This document shows positions 44,263 to 53,567 of a stretch of 60,010 bases of DNA, one piece after another. Under the pieces are notes generated by a model, which made no database searches, was not told where the DNA came from, and saw only the letters and a program-made list of their open reading frames with translations. The position numbers and the translations under genes are program-made. This stretch comes from Thauera linaloolentis 47Lol = DSM 12138. GTDB taxonomy: Bacteria > Pseudomonadota > Gammaproteobacteria > Burkholderiales > Rhodocyclaceae. The stretch spans positions 1 to 60,010 of the forward strand of contig NZ_AMXE01000014.1 in assembly GCF_000310205.1 (NCBI RefSeq). The letters run 5' to 3'. Position 1 is the stretch's first letter, and every line of letters starts with the position of its first letter.

Positions 44263-44281
44263 CGAGGATGCAGTATCCTCG
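44263..44281 (+). terminator. Hairpin between radC and rpmB
   Basis: The arms CGAGGAT (44263-44269) and ATCCTCG (44275-44281) enclose GCAGT and are followed by TGCGTTTTCC. This may be a weak radC terminator. Alternatively TTGCCT (44250-44255) and TATCCT (44274-44279) could act as -35 and -10 elements of the rpmB promoter; the two readings overlap. Confidence 0.45.
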
Positions 44282-44317
44282 TGCGTTTTCCGAAATCAGA
44301 ATTCCCTGGAGCATCGT

Positions 44318-44554
44318 ATGGCTCGCGTCTGCCAAGTGACCGGTAAAGCACCGATGGTGGGAAATAACGTTTCCCACGCAAATAACAAAACCAAGCGCCG
44401 TTTCCTGCCCAACCTGCAAAACCGCCGGTTCTGGAGCGAAAGCGAAAACCGCTGGATCCGCCTGCGCGTTTCCAATGCCGGCCTGCGCACCATCGACAAG
44501 AAGGGCATCGACACCGTCGTTGCCGAGCTTCGCGCCCGCGGCGAGAAGCTGTAA
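44318..44554 (+). CDS. rpmB: 50S ribosomal protein L28
   Basis: A 78-residue ribosomal protein. [20 protein letters not shown] and [20 protein letters not shown] are typical of bacterial L28. GGAG precedes ATG 44318. It sits 25 bases before rpmG, as in nearly all proteobacteria, and both are probably transcribed from a promoter upstream of 44318. Codon use is that of a highly expressed gene. Confidence 0.98.
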   Translation: MARVCQVTGKAPMVGNNVSHANNKTKRRFLPNLQNRRFWSESENRWIRLRVSNAGLRTIDKKGIDTVVAELRARGEKL

Positions 44555-44579
44555 GCAAGCACACTAAACGGAGAACGCC

Positions 44580-44747
44580 ATGGCCAAAGGCATCCGCGAA
44601 AAGATCAAGCTCGAATCGACCGCCGGTACCGGACACTTCTACACCACGTCGAAGAACAAGCGCACCACCCCGGGAAAGCTTGAATTCAACAAGTACGACC
44701 CCGTCGCGCGCAAGCACGTGCCGTACAAGGAAGTCAAGCTGAAGTAA
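44580..44747 (+). CDS. rpmG: 50S ribosomal protein L33
   Basis: A 55-residue ribosomal protein. ATG 44580 follows [30 protein letters not shown] and [20 protein letters not shown] are diagnostic. It has no CxxC zinc ribbon, so it is the zinc-independent form. It forms the rpmB-rpmG operon and is followed by a very strong hairpin 77 bases downstream. Confidence 0.98.
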   Translation: MAKGIREKIKLESTAGTGHFYTTSKNKRTTPGKLEFNKYDPVARKHVPYKEVKLK

Positions 44748-44824
44748 GCAAGCTGAAGCAAGCCGGCGCAGCGACAAGCCCTATCAAATCAAGGGCACGG
44801 GCAGGCGAGGCATACTGACTCCAG

Positions 44825-44867
44825 AAAGCGGAAGGGCCATCGAGAGATCGATGGCCCTTCCGCTTTT
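44825..44867. terminator. Terminator of rpmB-rpmG (shared with the cold-shock gene)
   Basis: The arms AAAGCGGAAGGGCCATCGA (44825-44843) and TCGATGGCCCTTCCGCTTT (44848-44866) form a perfect 19-bp stem with a GAGA tetraloop, followed by another T. It lies between convergent genes and can serve both, although the T-run is short. Confidence 0.9.
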
Positions 44868-44926
44868 GCGTTCGGCGGCCCATCCTGCTCGGGGCTCACC
44901 GGACACGACACCAGACGGCTTCTGGG

Positions 44927-45130
44927 TCAGGCACGCTGGATGTTGGAAGCCTGCTTGCCTTTGGGTCCCTGAGTGACCTCGAAGGAGACTTTGTCGCCTT
45001 CCTTCAGACTCTTGAAACCGCTCATGTTGATGGCGGAGAAATGTGCGAACAGGTCTTCGCTACCATCATCGGGCGTGATGAAACCGAAACCCTTGGAATC
45101 GTTGAACCACTTCACGGTACCAGTTGCCAT
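44927..45130 (-). CDS. Cold-shock protein (CspA family)
   Basis: A 67-residue single OB-fold protein. ATG 45130 follows [35 protein letters not shown] contains RNP1 (KGFGFI) and DLFAHFSAI contains RNP2, the RNA/ssDNA-binding motifs. Such proteins act as RNA chaperones, either cold-induced or constitutive. A stable GC hairpin lies 31-48 bases upstream of the start. Which csp paralogue it is cannot be decided. Confidence 0.96.
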   Translation of the reverse strand: MATGTVKWFNDSKGFGFITPDDGSEDLFAHFSAINMSGFKSLKEGDKVSFEVTQGPKGKQASNIQRA

Positions 45131-45559
45131 ATTGCTTCGTTCCTTCAAGGTTGCTTGATACGGCCGGGCCCCCGGCCGACACATCGGCGCCGCCAACAGC
45201 TCGACGAAGCCTCGAAGGAGAGCCCCGGAAAGTGGGCTTCAAAAAAGCATCGTTTCAAGCCAAGCCTGCGCACGGCCTAGCTTTTACGCAGTTGCCCGGG
45301 GGGCGTCAACGGTCTGATGATGGCATTTTTTTGCGGCGGCGCAACACCCAAACCCCTTGCTGCTGCAGCAAGATCGCCCGACCACTCCGAGCAGCGCGGA
45401 CTCTCCGCTTTGCCGCAGCGCACGATCACTGCCGTGCTCCTGTTCCCCCGTACAGGCAGATCCGGGACGTCCCTGCGACGGACGGAAAGACGCCGGGAAG
45501 TTCCGCCATGACGTTTCTCCTGTGTTGCACTCCGCAACGACTCCATTAGAATGGTTTTC
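45131..45559. other. Intergenic region between csp and clpS
   Basis: About 430 bases separating divergent genes. Near the csp start the inverted repeat CGGCCGGG (45161-45168) with CCCGGCCG (45171-45178) would form a hairpin in the csp leader. The remainder should hold the csp and clpS promoters, but I see no clear -35/-10 pair. Short open frames here have no family resemblance. Confidence 0.5.
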
Positions 45560-45868
45560 ATGGGTACCCGGAAACAAGATGAATTCGTCCTCGAGGCGAA
45601 GCGGACGCGCACTCGTCCGCCGCCCTTATACAAGGTGCTTCTGCTCAACGACGACTACACGCCAATGGACTTCGTGATCGTCGTTCTACAGAAATATTTC
45701 AGCATGGATCGCGAACGTGCCACGCGAGTCATGCTCCAAGTTCACAGAGAGGGCATGGGGGTGTGCGGCGTCTTTCCCCGAGACATCGCAACGACCAAGG
45801 TGGAGCAGGTCGCCTCGTTTGCTCGTCAGCATCAACATCCGCTGGCATGCGTGATGGAGGAAAACTGA
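45560..45868 (+). CDS. clpS: ATP-dependent Clp protease adapter ClpS
   Basis: A 102-residue adapter. ATG 45560 ([15 protein letters not shown]) is preferred over ATG 45551 because orthologues usually begin close to it; the ribosome-binding site is weak for both. [20 protein letters not shown] is the ClpS core with the NDD substrate-recognition element, and [20 protein letters not shown] also fits. ClpS delivers N-end-rule substrates to ClpAP. It ends directly before clpA (stop at 45866-45868, clpA ATG 45869). Confidence 0.95.
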   Translation: MGTRKQDEFVLEAKRTRTRPPPLYKVLLLNDDYTPMDFVIVVLQKYFSMDRERATRVMLQVHREGMGVCGVFPRDIATTKVEQVASFARQHQHPLACVMEEN

Positions 45869-48145
45869 ATGATCGCGCAAGAGCTTGAAGTGAGCCTGCA
45901 CATGGCCTTCGTAGAGGCACGTCAGAAGCGTCACGAGTTCATCACCGTCGAGCATCTGCTGCTCGCCTTGCTGGACAATCCGTCAGCCGCGGAGGTGCTG
46001 CGCGCCTGCTCGGCCAACATCGACGAATTGCGCCACGAACTGAGCAATTTCATCAATGAGCATACCCCGCGCATCGAAGGCAGCGACGAAATCGACACGC
46101 AGCCGACGCTCGGCTTCCAGCGCGTCATCCAGCGCGCCATCCTTCATGTGCAGTCGTCCGGCAAGAAGGAAGTCACGGGAGCGAACGTGCTGGTGGCGAT
46201 CTTCGGCGAAAAGGATTCGCACGCCGTCTATTACCTGCAGCGGCAGAACATCTCTCGCCTGGATGTCGTGAATTTCATTTCCCACGGCATCGCCAAGACC
46301 CCGCCCCAAGGCGCCGGCTCGCAGAGCCGCAGCGAAGCGGAACAGAACAGCGACCAGGAACAGGAAGAAAAGCCGGCTGGCGGCGCCCTCGAGAGCTATA
46401 CCCAGAACCTGAACCAGCAGGCGCTGGTGGGCAAGATCGACCCCCTGATCGGACGCGAGAAGGAAGTCGAACGCGTCATCCAGACCCTGTGCCGCCGGCG
46501 CAAGAACAACCCCTTGCTGGTCGGCGAGGCGGGTGTTGGCAAAACGGCGATTGCCGAAGGTCTGGCCCGCCGCATCATCGAAGGCCGCGTGCCCGAAATC
46601 CTGGAAAGCGCCCAGGTCTATGCGCTCGACATGGGCGCCCTGCTCGCCGGCACCAAGTACCGGGGCGACTTCGAACAGCGCCTGAAAGCCGTGCTGAAGC
46701 AGCTCACCGAGAACCCCGGGGCCATCCTTTTCATCGACGAGATCCACACCCTGATCGGCGCCGGCGCGGCGTCGGGCGGCACCCTGGATGCATCCAACCT
46801 GCTGAAGCCGGCGCTCTCCTCCGGTCAGTTGAAGTGTATCGGCGCGACCACCTACAACGAGTTCCGCCAGATTTTCGAGAAAGATCATGCGCTGTCGCGG
46901 CGCTTCCAGAAAATCGACGTCGTCGAGCCATCGGTGGCCGAGACGGTCGAAATCCTGAAGGGGCTCAAGAGCCGCTTCGAGGAACACCACGGCATCAAGT
47001 ACAGCAATTCGGCATTGTCGAGCGCCGCCGAATTGTCGGCCAAGTACATCAATGACCGTCACCTGCCCGACAAGGCGATCGATGTCATCGACGAGGCCGG
47101 CGCCGCACAGCGCATCCTGCCCAAATCCAAGCAGAAGAAGACCATCGGCAAGAACGAGATCGAGGAAATCGTCGCCAAGATCGCCCGCATCCCGCCGCGC
47201 TCCGTCTCCAACGACGACAAGGCCGCGCTGAAGACCCTCGACCGCGACTTGAAGAACGTGGTGTTCGGCCAGAACGCCGCGATCGAGGCTTTGGCGAAGG
47301 CGATCAAGATGTCGCGCTCCGGCCTCGGCAATCCGCAGAAGCCGATCGGCTCCTTCCTGTTCTCCGGCCCCACCGGCGTCGGCAAGACCGAGGTCGCGCG
47401 CCAGCTTGCCTACACCCTGGGCATAGAGCTGGTGCGTTTCGACATGTCCGAGTACATGGAGAGGCACGCGGTCAGCCGGCTGATCGGCGCACCGCCGGGC
47501 TACGTCGGCTTCGACCAGGGCGGGCTGCTGACCGAGCAGATCACCAAGAAGCCGCACTGCGTGCTGCTGCTCGACGAAATCGAGAAGGCTCATCCGGACA
47601 TCTACAACATCCTGCTGCAGGTCATGGACCATGGCACCCTGACCGACAACAACGGCCGCCAGGCCGACTTCCGCAACGTGATCATCATCATGACCACCAA
47701 TGCGGGGGCCGAATCCATGCAGAAGGCGGTCATCGGCTTCTCCGCCAAACGCGAACCCGGCGACGAGATGGCGGACATCAAGCGTCTGTTCACCCCCGAG
47801 TTCCGCAACCGCCTCGATGCAATCATCTCGTTCAAGGCCCTGGACAACCAGGTCATTCTGCGTGTGGTCGACAAGTTCCTGATGCAGCTCGAAGCCCAGC
47901 TGCACGAGAAGAAGGTCGAGGCGCACTTCAGCGACGAGCTCAAGGCCTGGCTGGCCGAAAAGGGCTTCGACCCGCTGATGGGCGCACGGCCGATGGCCCG
48001 TCTCATCCAGGACACCATCCGCTCCGCCCTTGCGGACGAACTGCTCTTCGGCCGTCTGGTCAATGGCGGCAGGGTGAGCATCGGCCTCGACGACGAAGAC
48101 AAGGTCAAGCTGGTATTCGAAGAAACGGAAACCGCCACCGCCTGA
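45869..48145 (+). CDS. clpA: ATP-dependent Clp protease ATP-binding subunit ClpA
   Basis: A 758-residue AAA+ unfoldase. The N-domain (about residues 1-140) with [20 protein letters not shown] is followed by two ATPase modules: D1 with Walker [10 protein letters not shown] and Walker [10 protein letters not shown], and D2 with GPTGVGKTE and [29 protein letters not shown] is a typical pore-proximal stretch. ClpA unfolds proteins into ClpP, with ClpS as adapter. It starts with no gap after clpS; a strong terminator follows the stop by 23 bases. Confidence 0.98.
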   Translation: MIAQELEVSLHMAFVEARQKRHEFITVEHLLLALLDNPSAAEVLRACSANIDELRHELSNFINEHTPRIEGSDEIDTQPTLGFQRVIQRAILHVQSSGKKEVTGANVLVAIFGEKDSHAVYYLQRQNISRLDVVNFISHGIAKTPPQGAGSQSRSEAEQNSDQEQEEKPAGGALESYTQNLNQQALVGKIDPLIGREKEVERVIQTLCRRRKNNPLLVGEAGVGKTAIAEGLARRIIEGRVPEILESAQVYALDMGALLAGTKYRGDFEQRLKAVLKQLTENPGAILFIDEIHTLIGAGAASGGTLDASNLLKPALSSGQLKCIGATTYNEFRQIFEKDHALSRRFQKIDVVEPSVAETVEILKGLKSRFEEHHGIKYSNSALSSAAELSAKYINDRHLPDKAIDVIDEAGAAQRILPKSKQKKTIGKNEIEEIVAKIARIPPRSVSNDDKAALKTLDRDLKNVVFGQNAAIEALAKAIKMSRSGLGNPQKPIGSFLFSGPTGVGKTEVARQLAYTLGIELVRFDMSEYMERHAVSRLIGAPPGYVGFDQGGLLTEQITKKPHCVLLLDEIEKAHPDIYNILLQVMDHGTLTDNNGRQADFRNVIIIMTTNAGAESMQKAVIGFSAKREPGDEMADIKRLFTPEFRNRLDAIISFKALDNQVILRVVDKFLMQLEAQLHEKKVEAHFSDELKAWLAEKGFDPLMGARPMARLIQDTIRSALADELLFGRLVNGGRVSIGLDDEDKVKLVFEETETATA

Positions 48146-48168
48146 CCCTTCCTGCCGCGATCTGCAGA

Positions 48169-48206
48169 AACGGCGTTCCCCCTCCCGGGGAGCGCCGTTC
48201 TTTTTT
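48169..48206 (+). terminator. Rho-independent terminator of clpS-clpA
   Basis: AACGGCGTTCCCC (48169-48181) pairs with GGGGAGCGCCGTT (48187-48199), with one T-G wobble and a loop of about five bases. It is followed by C and six T residues (48201-48206). Confidence 0.92.
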
Positions 48207-48379
48207 GTCGCCGTGCCGTCCCAAGGCAAGAAGCCCTATTGGAGACAGCGACCCGCGCAGCGGCTGAGCGTGGGGGGTCTTTTGGGGCCCGCGCCATACG
48301 CCCGGAACAAGACGCTGGACTATCATGCGCGCTGCGCGCCCGCAACGGCGGCCTATTCACACACCGACAAGGAGCAGAC

Positions 48380-48859
48380 ATGAATATCCAGACAGCCGAC
48401 CTGTGCGACACTCACGACGACAAAGTGAAAGTCGTCAGCCCGATGTTCGGCAGCTATGGTGGCCGTAGCGCATTCGGCGGCCCGATCAGCACGCTGAAAA
48501 TCTTCGAGGACAACTCCTTCGTACGCAAGGCGCTCGAATCCGCCGGCAATGGCCGTGTCCTGGTCATCGACGGCGGCGCCTCGATACGCTGCGCGCTGGT
48601 AGGCGACCAGCTCGCGGAACTGGCGGTGAAGAACGGCTGGGCCGGCATCATCGTCTATGGTTGCATCCGCGATTCGAAGGCCATCGGCGGCATGGATCTG
48701 GGCGTCTTTGCGCTCGGCACCCATCCACGCAAGACGGTCAAGCGCAACACGGGCGAGGTCGACGTACCCGTCACCTTCGGTGGCGTGACTTTCGTGCCCG
48801 GCCACCATGTCTATGCCGACGAAGACGGAGTCATCGTCTCTGCGTCCGCGCTGCTCTGA
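48380..48859 (+). CDS. RraA family protein (ribonuclease E regulator / HMG aldolase fold)
   Basis: A 159-residue protein. AAGGAGCAGAC precedes ATG 48380; an in-frame open stretch upstream is not conserved. [40 protein letters not shown] and [20 protein letters not shown] carry the RraA/HMG-aldolase motifs (G-x-x-R-D-S type with metal-binding Asp). Proteobacterial members regulate RNase E or act as 4-hydroxy-4-methyl-2-oxoglutarate / oxaloacetate lyases. The short length without extensions fits both uses. It stands alone, upstream of the long aceA promoter region. Confidence 0.9.
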   Translation: MNIQTADLCDTHDDKVKVVSPMFGSYGGRSAFGGPISTLKIFEDNSFVRKALESAGNGRVLVIDGGASIRCALVGDQLAELAVKNGWAGIIVYGCIRDSKAIGGMDLGVFALGTHPRKTVKRNTGEVDVPVTFGGVTFVPGHHVYADEDGVIVSASALL

Positions 48860-49197
48860 AACGATGGAGACACGAGGCTCGGGCAGGATACGAGCCTCGC
48901 CTCCCCCTGCGCCGGCAGCAACACCGCAGTGCACCACCCCGAGCAGGCGATCTCATTTCACAACATTCACTTTTGTTTCATATTGCGAAAACAAACTTCC
49001 AAGCATTTGTTTTAAATGGTTAAGATTTTTTCTTATATCTTATATAAGACATGTTGCTGCTGCGCAGAATGCCTCCTATACTGCACCCCATCGACAAGGT
49101 TTTTTCTCCCTCGAGAAACCCTGTGACAGGTACCCCGCGACCGACGCCTGAAACGGCCGCGATGGTTGACACCCTTCTGCACTGAAAAGGAAGCATC
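48860..49197 (+). promoter_or_regulatory. Upstream region of aceA with multiple symmetric AT-rich elements
   Basis: About 340 bases without a gene. It holds the inverted pair TTTGTTT (48972-48978) and AAACAAA (48989-48995), another TTTGTTT near 49007, and the perfect palindrome TCTTATATAAGA (49039-49050), preceded by an overlapping tandem TCTTATA at 49032. AT content is far above the surroundings. These are probably operators and promoter of aceA. No -35/-10 pair is assigned. Confidence 0.6.
49039..49050. promoter_or_regulatory. TCTTATATAAGA palindrome, candidate aceA operator
   Basis: A perfect 12-bp palindrome about 150 bases upstream of the aceA start. The flanking bases extend the symmetry to AT-n-TCTTATATAAGA-n-AT. 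I do not recognise the regulator. Confidence 0.6.
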
Positions 49198-50511
49198 ATG
49201 ACGCTGACCCGCGAACAGCAAATCGCCGCTCTGGAAAAAGACTGGGCCGAAAATCCCCGTTGGAAAGGCATCAAGCGCGGTTACTCCGCCGCCGACGTCG
49301 TCCGCCTGCGCGGCAGCCTGCAGCCCGAGTACACCCTCGCCCAGCGCGGCGCCAAGGTGCTGTGGGAGAAGGTCAATGGCGGTGCCAAGAAGGGTTACGT
49401 GAATGCCTTCGGCGCCATCACCGCCGGCCAGGCAATGCAACAGGCCAAGGCCGGGCTGGAAGCCGTGTATCTGTCCGGCTGGCAGGTCGCCGCCGACGGC
49501 AACACCTCCGAAACCATGTACCCGGACCAGTCGCTGTATGCCTACGACTCGGTGCCGACCATGGTCCGCCGCATCAACAACACCTTCAAGCGCGCCGACG
49601 AGATCCAATGGTCGCGCGGCATCAATCCGGGCGACGAAGGCTTCATCGACTATTTCCTGCCGATCGTCGCTGACGCGGAAGCCGGTTTCGGCGGCGTGCT
49701 GAACGCCTTCGAACTGATGAAGAACATGATCGCCGCCGGTGCCGCCGGCGTGCACTTCGAAGACCAGTTGGCGGCCGCCAAGAAGTGCGGCCACATGGGC
49801 GGCAAGGTCCTCGTGCCGACCCGCGAAGCCGTCGAGAAGCTGATCTCCGCCCGCTTCGCCGCCGACGTCATGGGCGTGCCGACGTTGATCCTGGCGCGTA
49901 CCGATGCCGAGGCCGCCAACCTGATCACCTCCGACTACGACGCCAACGACAAGCCCTTCCTGACCGGCGAACGCACCCAGGAAGGCTTCTTCCGCGTCAA
50001 GAACGGTCTCGAGCAGTCGATCTCCCGCGGCGTTGCCTACGCTCCGTACGCCGATCTCGTCTGGTGCGAAACCGGCGTGCCCGACATCGGCTTCGCCCGC
50101 GAATTTGCGCAAGCCGTACTGGCCGCCTGCCCGGGCAAGCTGCTGTCCTACAACTGCTCGCCGTCCTTCAACTGGAAGAAGAACCTCAACGACACGCAGA
50201 TCGCCTCCTTCCAGGAAGAACTGTCGGCGCTGGGCTACAAGTACCAGTTCATCACGCTGGCCGGCATCCACGTCAACTGGTACAACACCTTCAAGTTCGC
50301 CAAGGCCTACGCTGGCGGCGAAGGCATGAAACACTACGTCGAGATGGTCCAGGAACCGGAATTCGCCGCTCGTGAAGACGGCTACACCTTCGTCTCGCAC
50401 CAGCAGGAAGTCGGTACCGGTTACTTCGACGACGTCACCACCGTGATCCAGGGCGGCTCGTCCTCGGTCAAGGCGCTGACCGGCTCGACCGAAGAAGAAC
50501 AGTTCCACTAA
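49198..50511 (+). CDS. aceA: Isocitrate lyase
   Basis: A 437-residue glyoxylate-cycle enzyme that splits isocitrate to succinate and glyoxylate. AAAAGGAAG precedes ATG 49198. The signature KKCGHMGGK (195-203) with catalytic Cys 197 is intact, as are SGWQVAADGNTSETMYPDQS and the N-S-P-S type loop (YNCSPSFNWKKNL). The length matches the proteobacterial short form. It allows growth on acetate and fatty acids. No malate synthase gene is adjacent. It ends before a perfect 26-bp palindromic terminator. Confidence 0.98.
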   Translation: MTLTREQQIAALEKDWAENPRWKGIKRGYSAADVVRLRGSLQPEYTLAQRGAKVLWEKVNGGAKKGYVNAFGAITAGQAMQQAKAGLEAVYLSGWQVAADGNTSETMYPDQSLYAYDSVPTMVRRINNTFKRADEIQWSRGINPGDEGFIDYFLPIVADAEAGFGGVLNAFELMKNMIAAGAAGVHFEDQLAAAKKCGHMGGKVLVPTREAVEKLISARFAADVMGVPTLILARTDAEAANLITSDYDANDKPFLTGERTQEGFFRVKNGLEQSISRGVAYAPYADLVWCETGVPDIGFAREFAQAVLAACPGKLLSYNCSPSFNWKKNLNDTQIASFQEELSALGYKYQFITLAGIHVNWYNTFKFAKAYAGGEGMKHYVEMVQEPEFAAREDGYTFVSHQQEVGTGYFDDVTTVIQGGSSSVKALTGSTEEEQFH

Positions 50512-50545
50512 GAAGAACGACGACCCCTACAACGGGGGAGGAGAC

Positions 50546-50572
50546 AAAGGCCATCCCGCGGGATGGCCTTTT
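50546..50572. terminator. Bidirectional terminator between aceA and the CpxP-like gene
   Basis: The half-site AAAGGCCATCCCG (50546-50558) is followed by its exact complement (50559-50571), giving an 11-bp stem with CGCG loop and a T4 tail on the plus strand. AAA/TTT at both ends makes it work in both directions for the convergent genes. Confidence 0.88.
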
Positions 50573-50631
50573 CCATTCAGGAAGCCGGGTACGGCACGAT
50601 GCCCTCCGCCGTCACACGGTCTCCCCCATGC

Positions 50632-51159
50632 TCAACCATGCGGGGGCTGCATGCCTCGTTCGCCTTTGCCAGGCTTGTGTCCCGCCCGCCCGGCCTTCTG
50701 AAACTCCGCATCGAACACGGTCTTCTGCGCGCTGCTCAGCGTGGCATAGAAGGCTTCGACCGACTTGCGGGCCTCGGCCACCTCGGTCTGGCGCAGCTTG
50801 CCCATCTCTTCCATGCGCTGCATGCGCTCGATCGCGGTGGCCGGCCCGGCCTCCGCGCGGGCTCCGGCCATCGACACGGCCATACGCTCGGCACGTGCCT
50901 TCATCTCGCCCTTGAAGGTCTCGAAAGCGGGCTTTTGCTCGGGACTCAAAGCAAGTGCAAGCTCCAGGCGGGCCATGTGCAGTTCCGCACGCTGCGCCAT
51001 CCGCTGTTTCATCTGCTCCGGCTCGATCTGTGACCAGCCGGCCTTCCCGCCACGCGGGCCATGACTGTCGCAGCCGCCCCTGGCCAGCACAGCGGTACTA
51101 CCTACGGCTCCGGCGGCGATGGCCACGGTAACGATCGAGGTCTTGATCCAGGTTTTCAT
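50632..51159 (-). CDS. Periplasmic Spy/CpxP-like protein (LTXXQ family)
   Basis: A 175-residue secreted protein. AAAGGAG precedes ATG 51159. The signal peptide (WIKTSIVTVAIAAGAVGSTA) ends near AVLA-RGGC. The mature part is rich in Lys, Arg, Glu and Met with LSPEQKPAFETFKGEMKARA and LSSAQKTVFDAEF, two copies of the L-S/T-x-x-Q helix motif typical of Spy and CpxP. Such proteins are periplasmic chaperones or feedback sensors for envelope-stress kinases. It is divergent from the two-component system at 51367, which suggests a functional pair. Confidence 0.82.
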   Translation of the reverse strand: MKTWIKTSIVTVAIAAGAVGSTAVLARGGCDSHGPRGGKAGWSQIEPEQMKQRMAQRAELHMARLELALALSPEQKPAFETFKGEMKARAERMAVSMAGARAEAGPATAIERMQRMEEMGKLRQTEVAEARKSVEAFYATLSSAQKTVFDAEFQKAGRAGHKPGKGERGMQPPHG

Positions 51160-51290
51160 GATGCATCTCCTTTCGGGTTGGTCCTTCGTGCCCGACCGTT
51201 CGGGCGACGGAGCCATTTGAGCATCTGGATGTAAGCCGCGTTTGTCTCCACACCCCCGCTTTGCAGCCTCATGTCTCCGCTGCCCCGATT

Positions 51291-51332
51291 GATACGCTGG
51301 GATACAAAGCCAGGGCGGTGCGGGCTTAAGAT
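51291..51332 (+). promoter_or_regulatory. Direct-repeat site and promoter upstream of the two-component system
   Basis: GATACGCTGG (51291-51300) and GATACAAAGC (51301-51310) repeat GATAC exactly 10 bp apart, the spacing of OmpR-family response-regulator sites. TAAGAT (51327-51332) downstream could be the -10 element. Autoregulation by the adjacent regulator is plausible. Confidence 0.5.
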
Positions 51333-51366
51333 TCACGCATGGGAAATCTCATCCGATAGGCGCGCA

Positions 51367-52134
51367 ATGAGCCAGCAAGACCATATCCTGATCGTCGACG
51401 ACGACCGCGACATCCGTAGCCTGCTCGCCGACTACCTCGAAAAGCAGGGGCTGCGCTGCACCACCGCAGGCGACGGGCGCGAGATGAAGGCTGCACTCGA
51501 GCAACACCGTGTCGACCTGATCGTGCTCGACGTGATGATGCCGGGAGAAGACGGCCTGACTCTGTGTCGCAACCTGCGCGCAGCCGGTGGCCCGCCCGCG
51601 AACCTCCCCATCCTGATGCTGACCGCCCGCGGCGACGACATGGATCGCATCCTCGGCCTCGAGATGGGGGCCGACGATTACCTGACCAAGCCTTTCGTGC
51701 CGCGCGAACTGTACGCGCGCATCCGTGCCGTACTGCGCCGCACCCGCGCACTGCCTCCGAATCTCGACGCCGCACCGCCAGCCAACGCGCGTGAGCTACG
51801 TTTCGCCCAATGGCGGCTCGATACCGTCAACCGCCACCTCATCGATGCCGCCGGTACGGTCGTCGCCCTGTCCGGCGCGGAATACCGCATGCTGTCGATC
51901 TTCCTTTCGCATCCGCAGAAAATCCTGTCGCGCGACCAGTTGATGGAACTGACGCAGGGGCGCGAAGCGGACGTCTTCGATCGCTCGATCGATCTGCAGA
52001 TCAGCCGCCTGCGTCAACGCCTGGGCGACAACGCGCGGGAACCCGCGATCATCAAGACCGTACGCAACGAAGGCTACGTGTTGGCCACCGACGTCGGCGT
52101 CGTCGTGCCCGATGCCGCCACGGGCGCCTCATGA
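51367..52134 (+). CDS. OmpR/PhoB-family response regulator
   Basis: A 255-residue two-domain regulator. The receiver has HILIVDDDRDIR with the acidic pocket, phosphorylation site Asp 55 (LIVLDVMMPGEDG), LTARGDD and TKPF. The winged-helix domain (about residues 145-240) shows LSGAEYRMLSIFLSHPQKIL, SRDQLMELTQGRE and a DRSIDLQISRLRQRLG recognition region. ATG 51367 is the first in the conserved part. Its stop overlaps the sensor kinase ATG (52131). It probably controls the divergent CpxP-like gene and itself. Confidence 0.94.
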   Translation: MSQQDHILIVDDDRDIRSLLADYLEKQGLRCTTAGDGREMKAALEQHRVDLIVLDVMMPGEDGLTLCRNLRAAGGPPANLPILMLTARGDDMDRILGLEMGADDYLTKPFVPRELYARIRAVLRRTRALPPNLDAAPPANARELRFAQWRLDTVNRHLIDAAGTVVALSGAEYRMLSIFLSHPQKILSRDQLMELTQGREADVFDRSIDLQISRLRQRLGDNAREPAIIKTVRNEGYVLATDVGVVVPDAATGAS

Positions 52135-53477
52135 CGCTGCCCTGGCCCCGCAGCCTGTTCGCCCGCCTGGTGCTGATCCTGCTGGTCGGCATCCTGATCG
52201 TCATTGCCGCCAGCCTCGCGCTTTTCGTCGGCGAACGCGAGCGCATCGGCCGCTCCGCACTGTTCGAGGGCGTGGCCCAGGAAATCGCCTCGACCGCGGA
52301 CGTGCTCGACCGCCTCAGCAGCGCCGATCGCGCGCGCTGGATCGACAACCTCGGCCGCCGGCGCCTGCGCCTCGCGCTTCGCCAGCCATCCGAACGCCTC
52401 CAGCCCCTGCCCGACGACCATCCGCTGCCCGCCGCCTTGCGCGCAGCCATGCCGGAACGCACGACTGCAGCCTACGCGCACGACCGCCCCGGCATGCCGC
52501 ACGCGGTGGTCGTCGCGGTCGTCAACCTCGACGATGGCACCCCTCTGCAGGTCCGCCTGCCGGGCATTCCCCCCGCGCCGCCGATCCGTGCGCCGGAACC
52601 CGGCCAACTGTTTGCGGCCCTGGCCGCACTGGTCGGCGGCGTCGGCTTGCTGACCTGGTTCGCCGTACGGCTGGCAACCCGCCCGCTGTCGCGCATGGCA
52701 GAAGCCGCCCGTGCGCTCGGTGAAGACCCCGAGCGCGCACCCATCGACACCCGCGGACCGACCGAGGTCAGCCAGGCGGCGCAAGCCTTCAACCAGATGC
52801 AGCAACGCATCCGGGAGCACGTCAGCGAACGCACCCGCATCCTGGCCGCCATCTCGCATGACTTGCAGACGCCGATCACTCGCTTGCGGCTGCGCGCCGA
52901 ACTCGTCGATGACGAGGAACTGCGCGCACGCATCCAGGCCGACCTCGACAGCATGCAAGCACTGGTCAAGGAGGGCCTTGCCTACGCACGCAGCATGGAC
53001 GATGCCACGCCTCCGCAGCCGATCGACCTCGACCGCCTGCTGGAAGCCCTGTGCGACGACGCGAGCGACATGGGCTGGAAGGTCGGCCTCGACGGCCGCG
53101 CCGATGCGCCGCTGCTGGCGCAGCCAACCGCCTTGCGGCGCGCCTTGTGGAATCTGATCGAGAACGGCGTGAAATTCGGCGGCGAGGTGGCCATCCACGT
53201 TGGCGCAAGGCCCGATGTCTTCGAAATCCGTATTCGCGACCACGGGCCGGGCCTGCCGGAAGACGAGTTAGAAAGGGTTTTCGAACCCTTCTACCGGCTC
53301 GAGACTTCGCGCAATCGTGAGACGGGTGGCACCGGCCTGGGGCTTGCGATCACCCGTAATCTGTTGCGCCGCCAGCGCGGCGAGGTCCACCTGTACAACC
53401 GTGCCGATGGCGGACTGGAAGCAATCGTCCTGCTGCCCCGCTCGCGGGAGACGCCACCGCCTCCACCGGCACGATGA
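52131..53477 (+). CDS. Sensor histidine kinase (EnvZ-like)
   Basis: A 448-residue membrane kinase. Two membrane helices (about residues 11-33 and 160-182) flank a periplasmic sensor of some 125 residues. A HAMP-like linker (RLATRPLSRMAEAARALGED) precedes the H-box with His 243 (ISHDLQTPITRLRLRAELVD), N-box (LIENGVKFG), and G1/G2 boxes (RDHGPGLPEDELERVFEPFY, GGTGLGLAI). ATG overlaps the response-regulator stop by four bases. The proline-rich end is likely disordered. The signal could be envelope stress, given the CpxP-like neighbour. Confidence 0.94.
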   Translation: MTLPWPRSLFARLVLILLVGILIVIAASLALFVGERERIGRSALFEGVAQEIASTADVLDRLSSADRARWIDNLGRRRLRLALRQPSERLQPLPDDHPLPAALRAAMPERTTAAYAHDRPGMPHAVVVAVVNLDDGTPLQVRLPGIPPAPPIRAPEPGQLFAALAALVGGVGLLTWFAVRLATRPLSRMAEAARALGEDPERAPIDTRGPTEVSQAAQAFNQMQQRIREHVSERTRILAAISHDLQTPITRLRLRAELVDDEELRARIQADLDSMQALVKEGLAYARSMDDATPPQPIDLDRLLEALCDDASDMGWKVGLDGRADAPLLAQPTALRRALWNLIENGVKFGGEVAIHVGARPDVFEIRIRDHGPGLPEDELERVFEPFYRLETSRNRETGGTGLGLAITRNLLRRQRGEVHLYNRADGGLEAIVLLPRSRETPPPPPAR

Positions 53478-53567
53478 TCGCGCCCTCGTGGGGCACGGAT
53501 CCCGAGCAGTTCGCCTCGGGGTGTGATTCAATGCTGGGCCGTATCGCTGCACTGCAATGTCGACGCC

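Noticed and set aside
45983..48229. 748-residue minus-strand open frame opposite clpA
   Set aside because: clpA is unmistakable; its mirror frame stays open because of codon bias.
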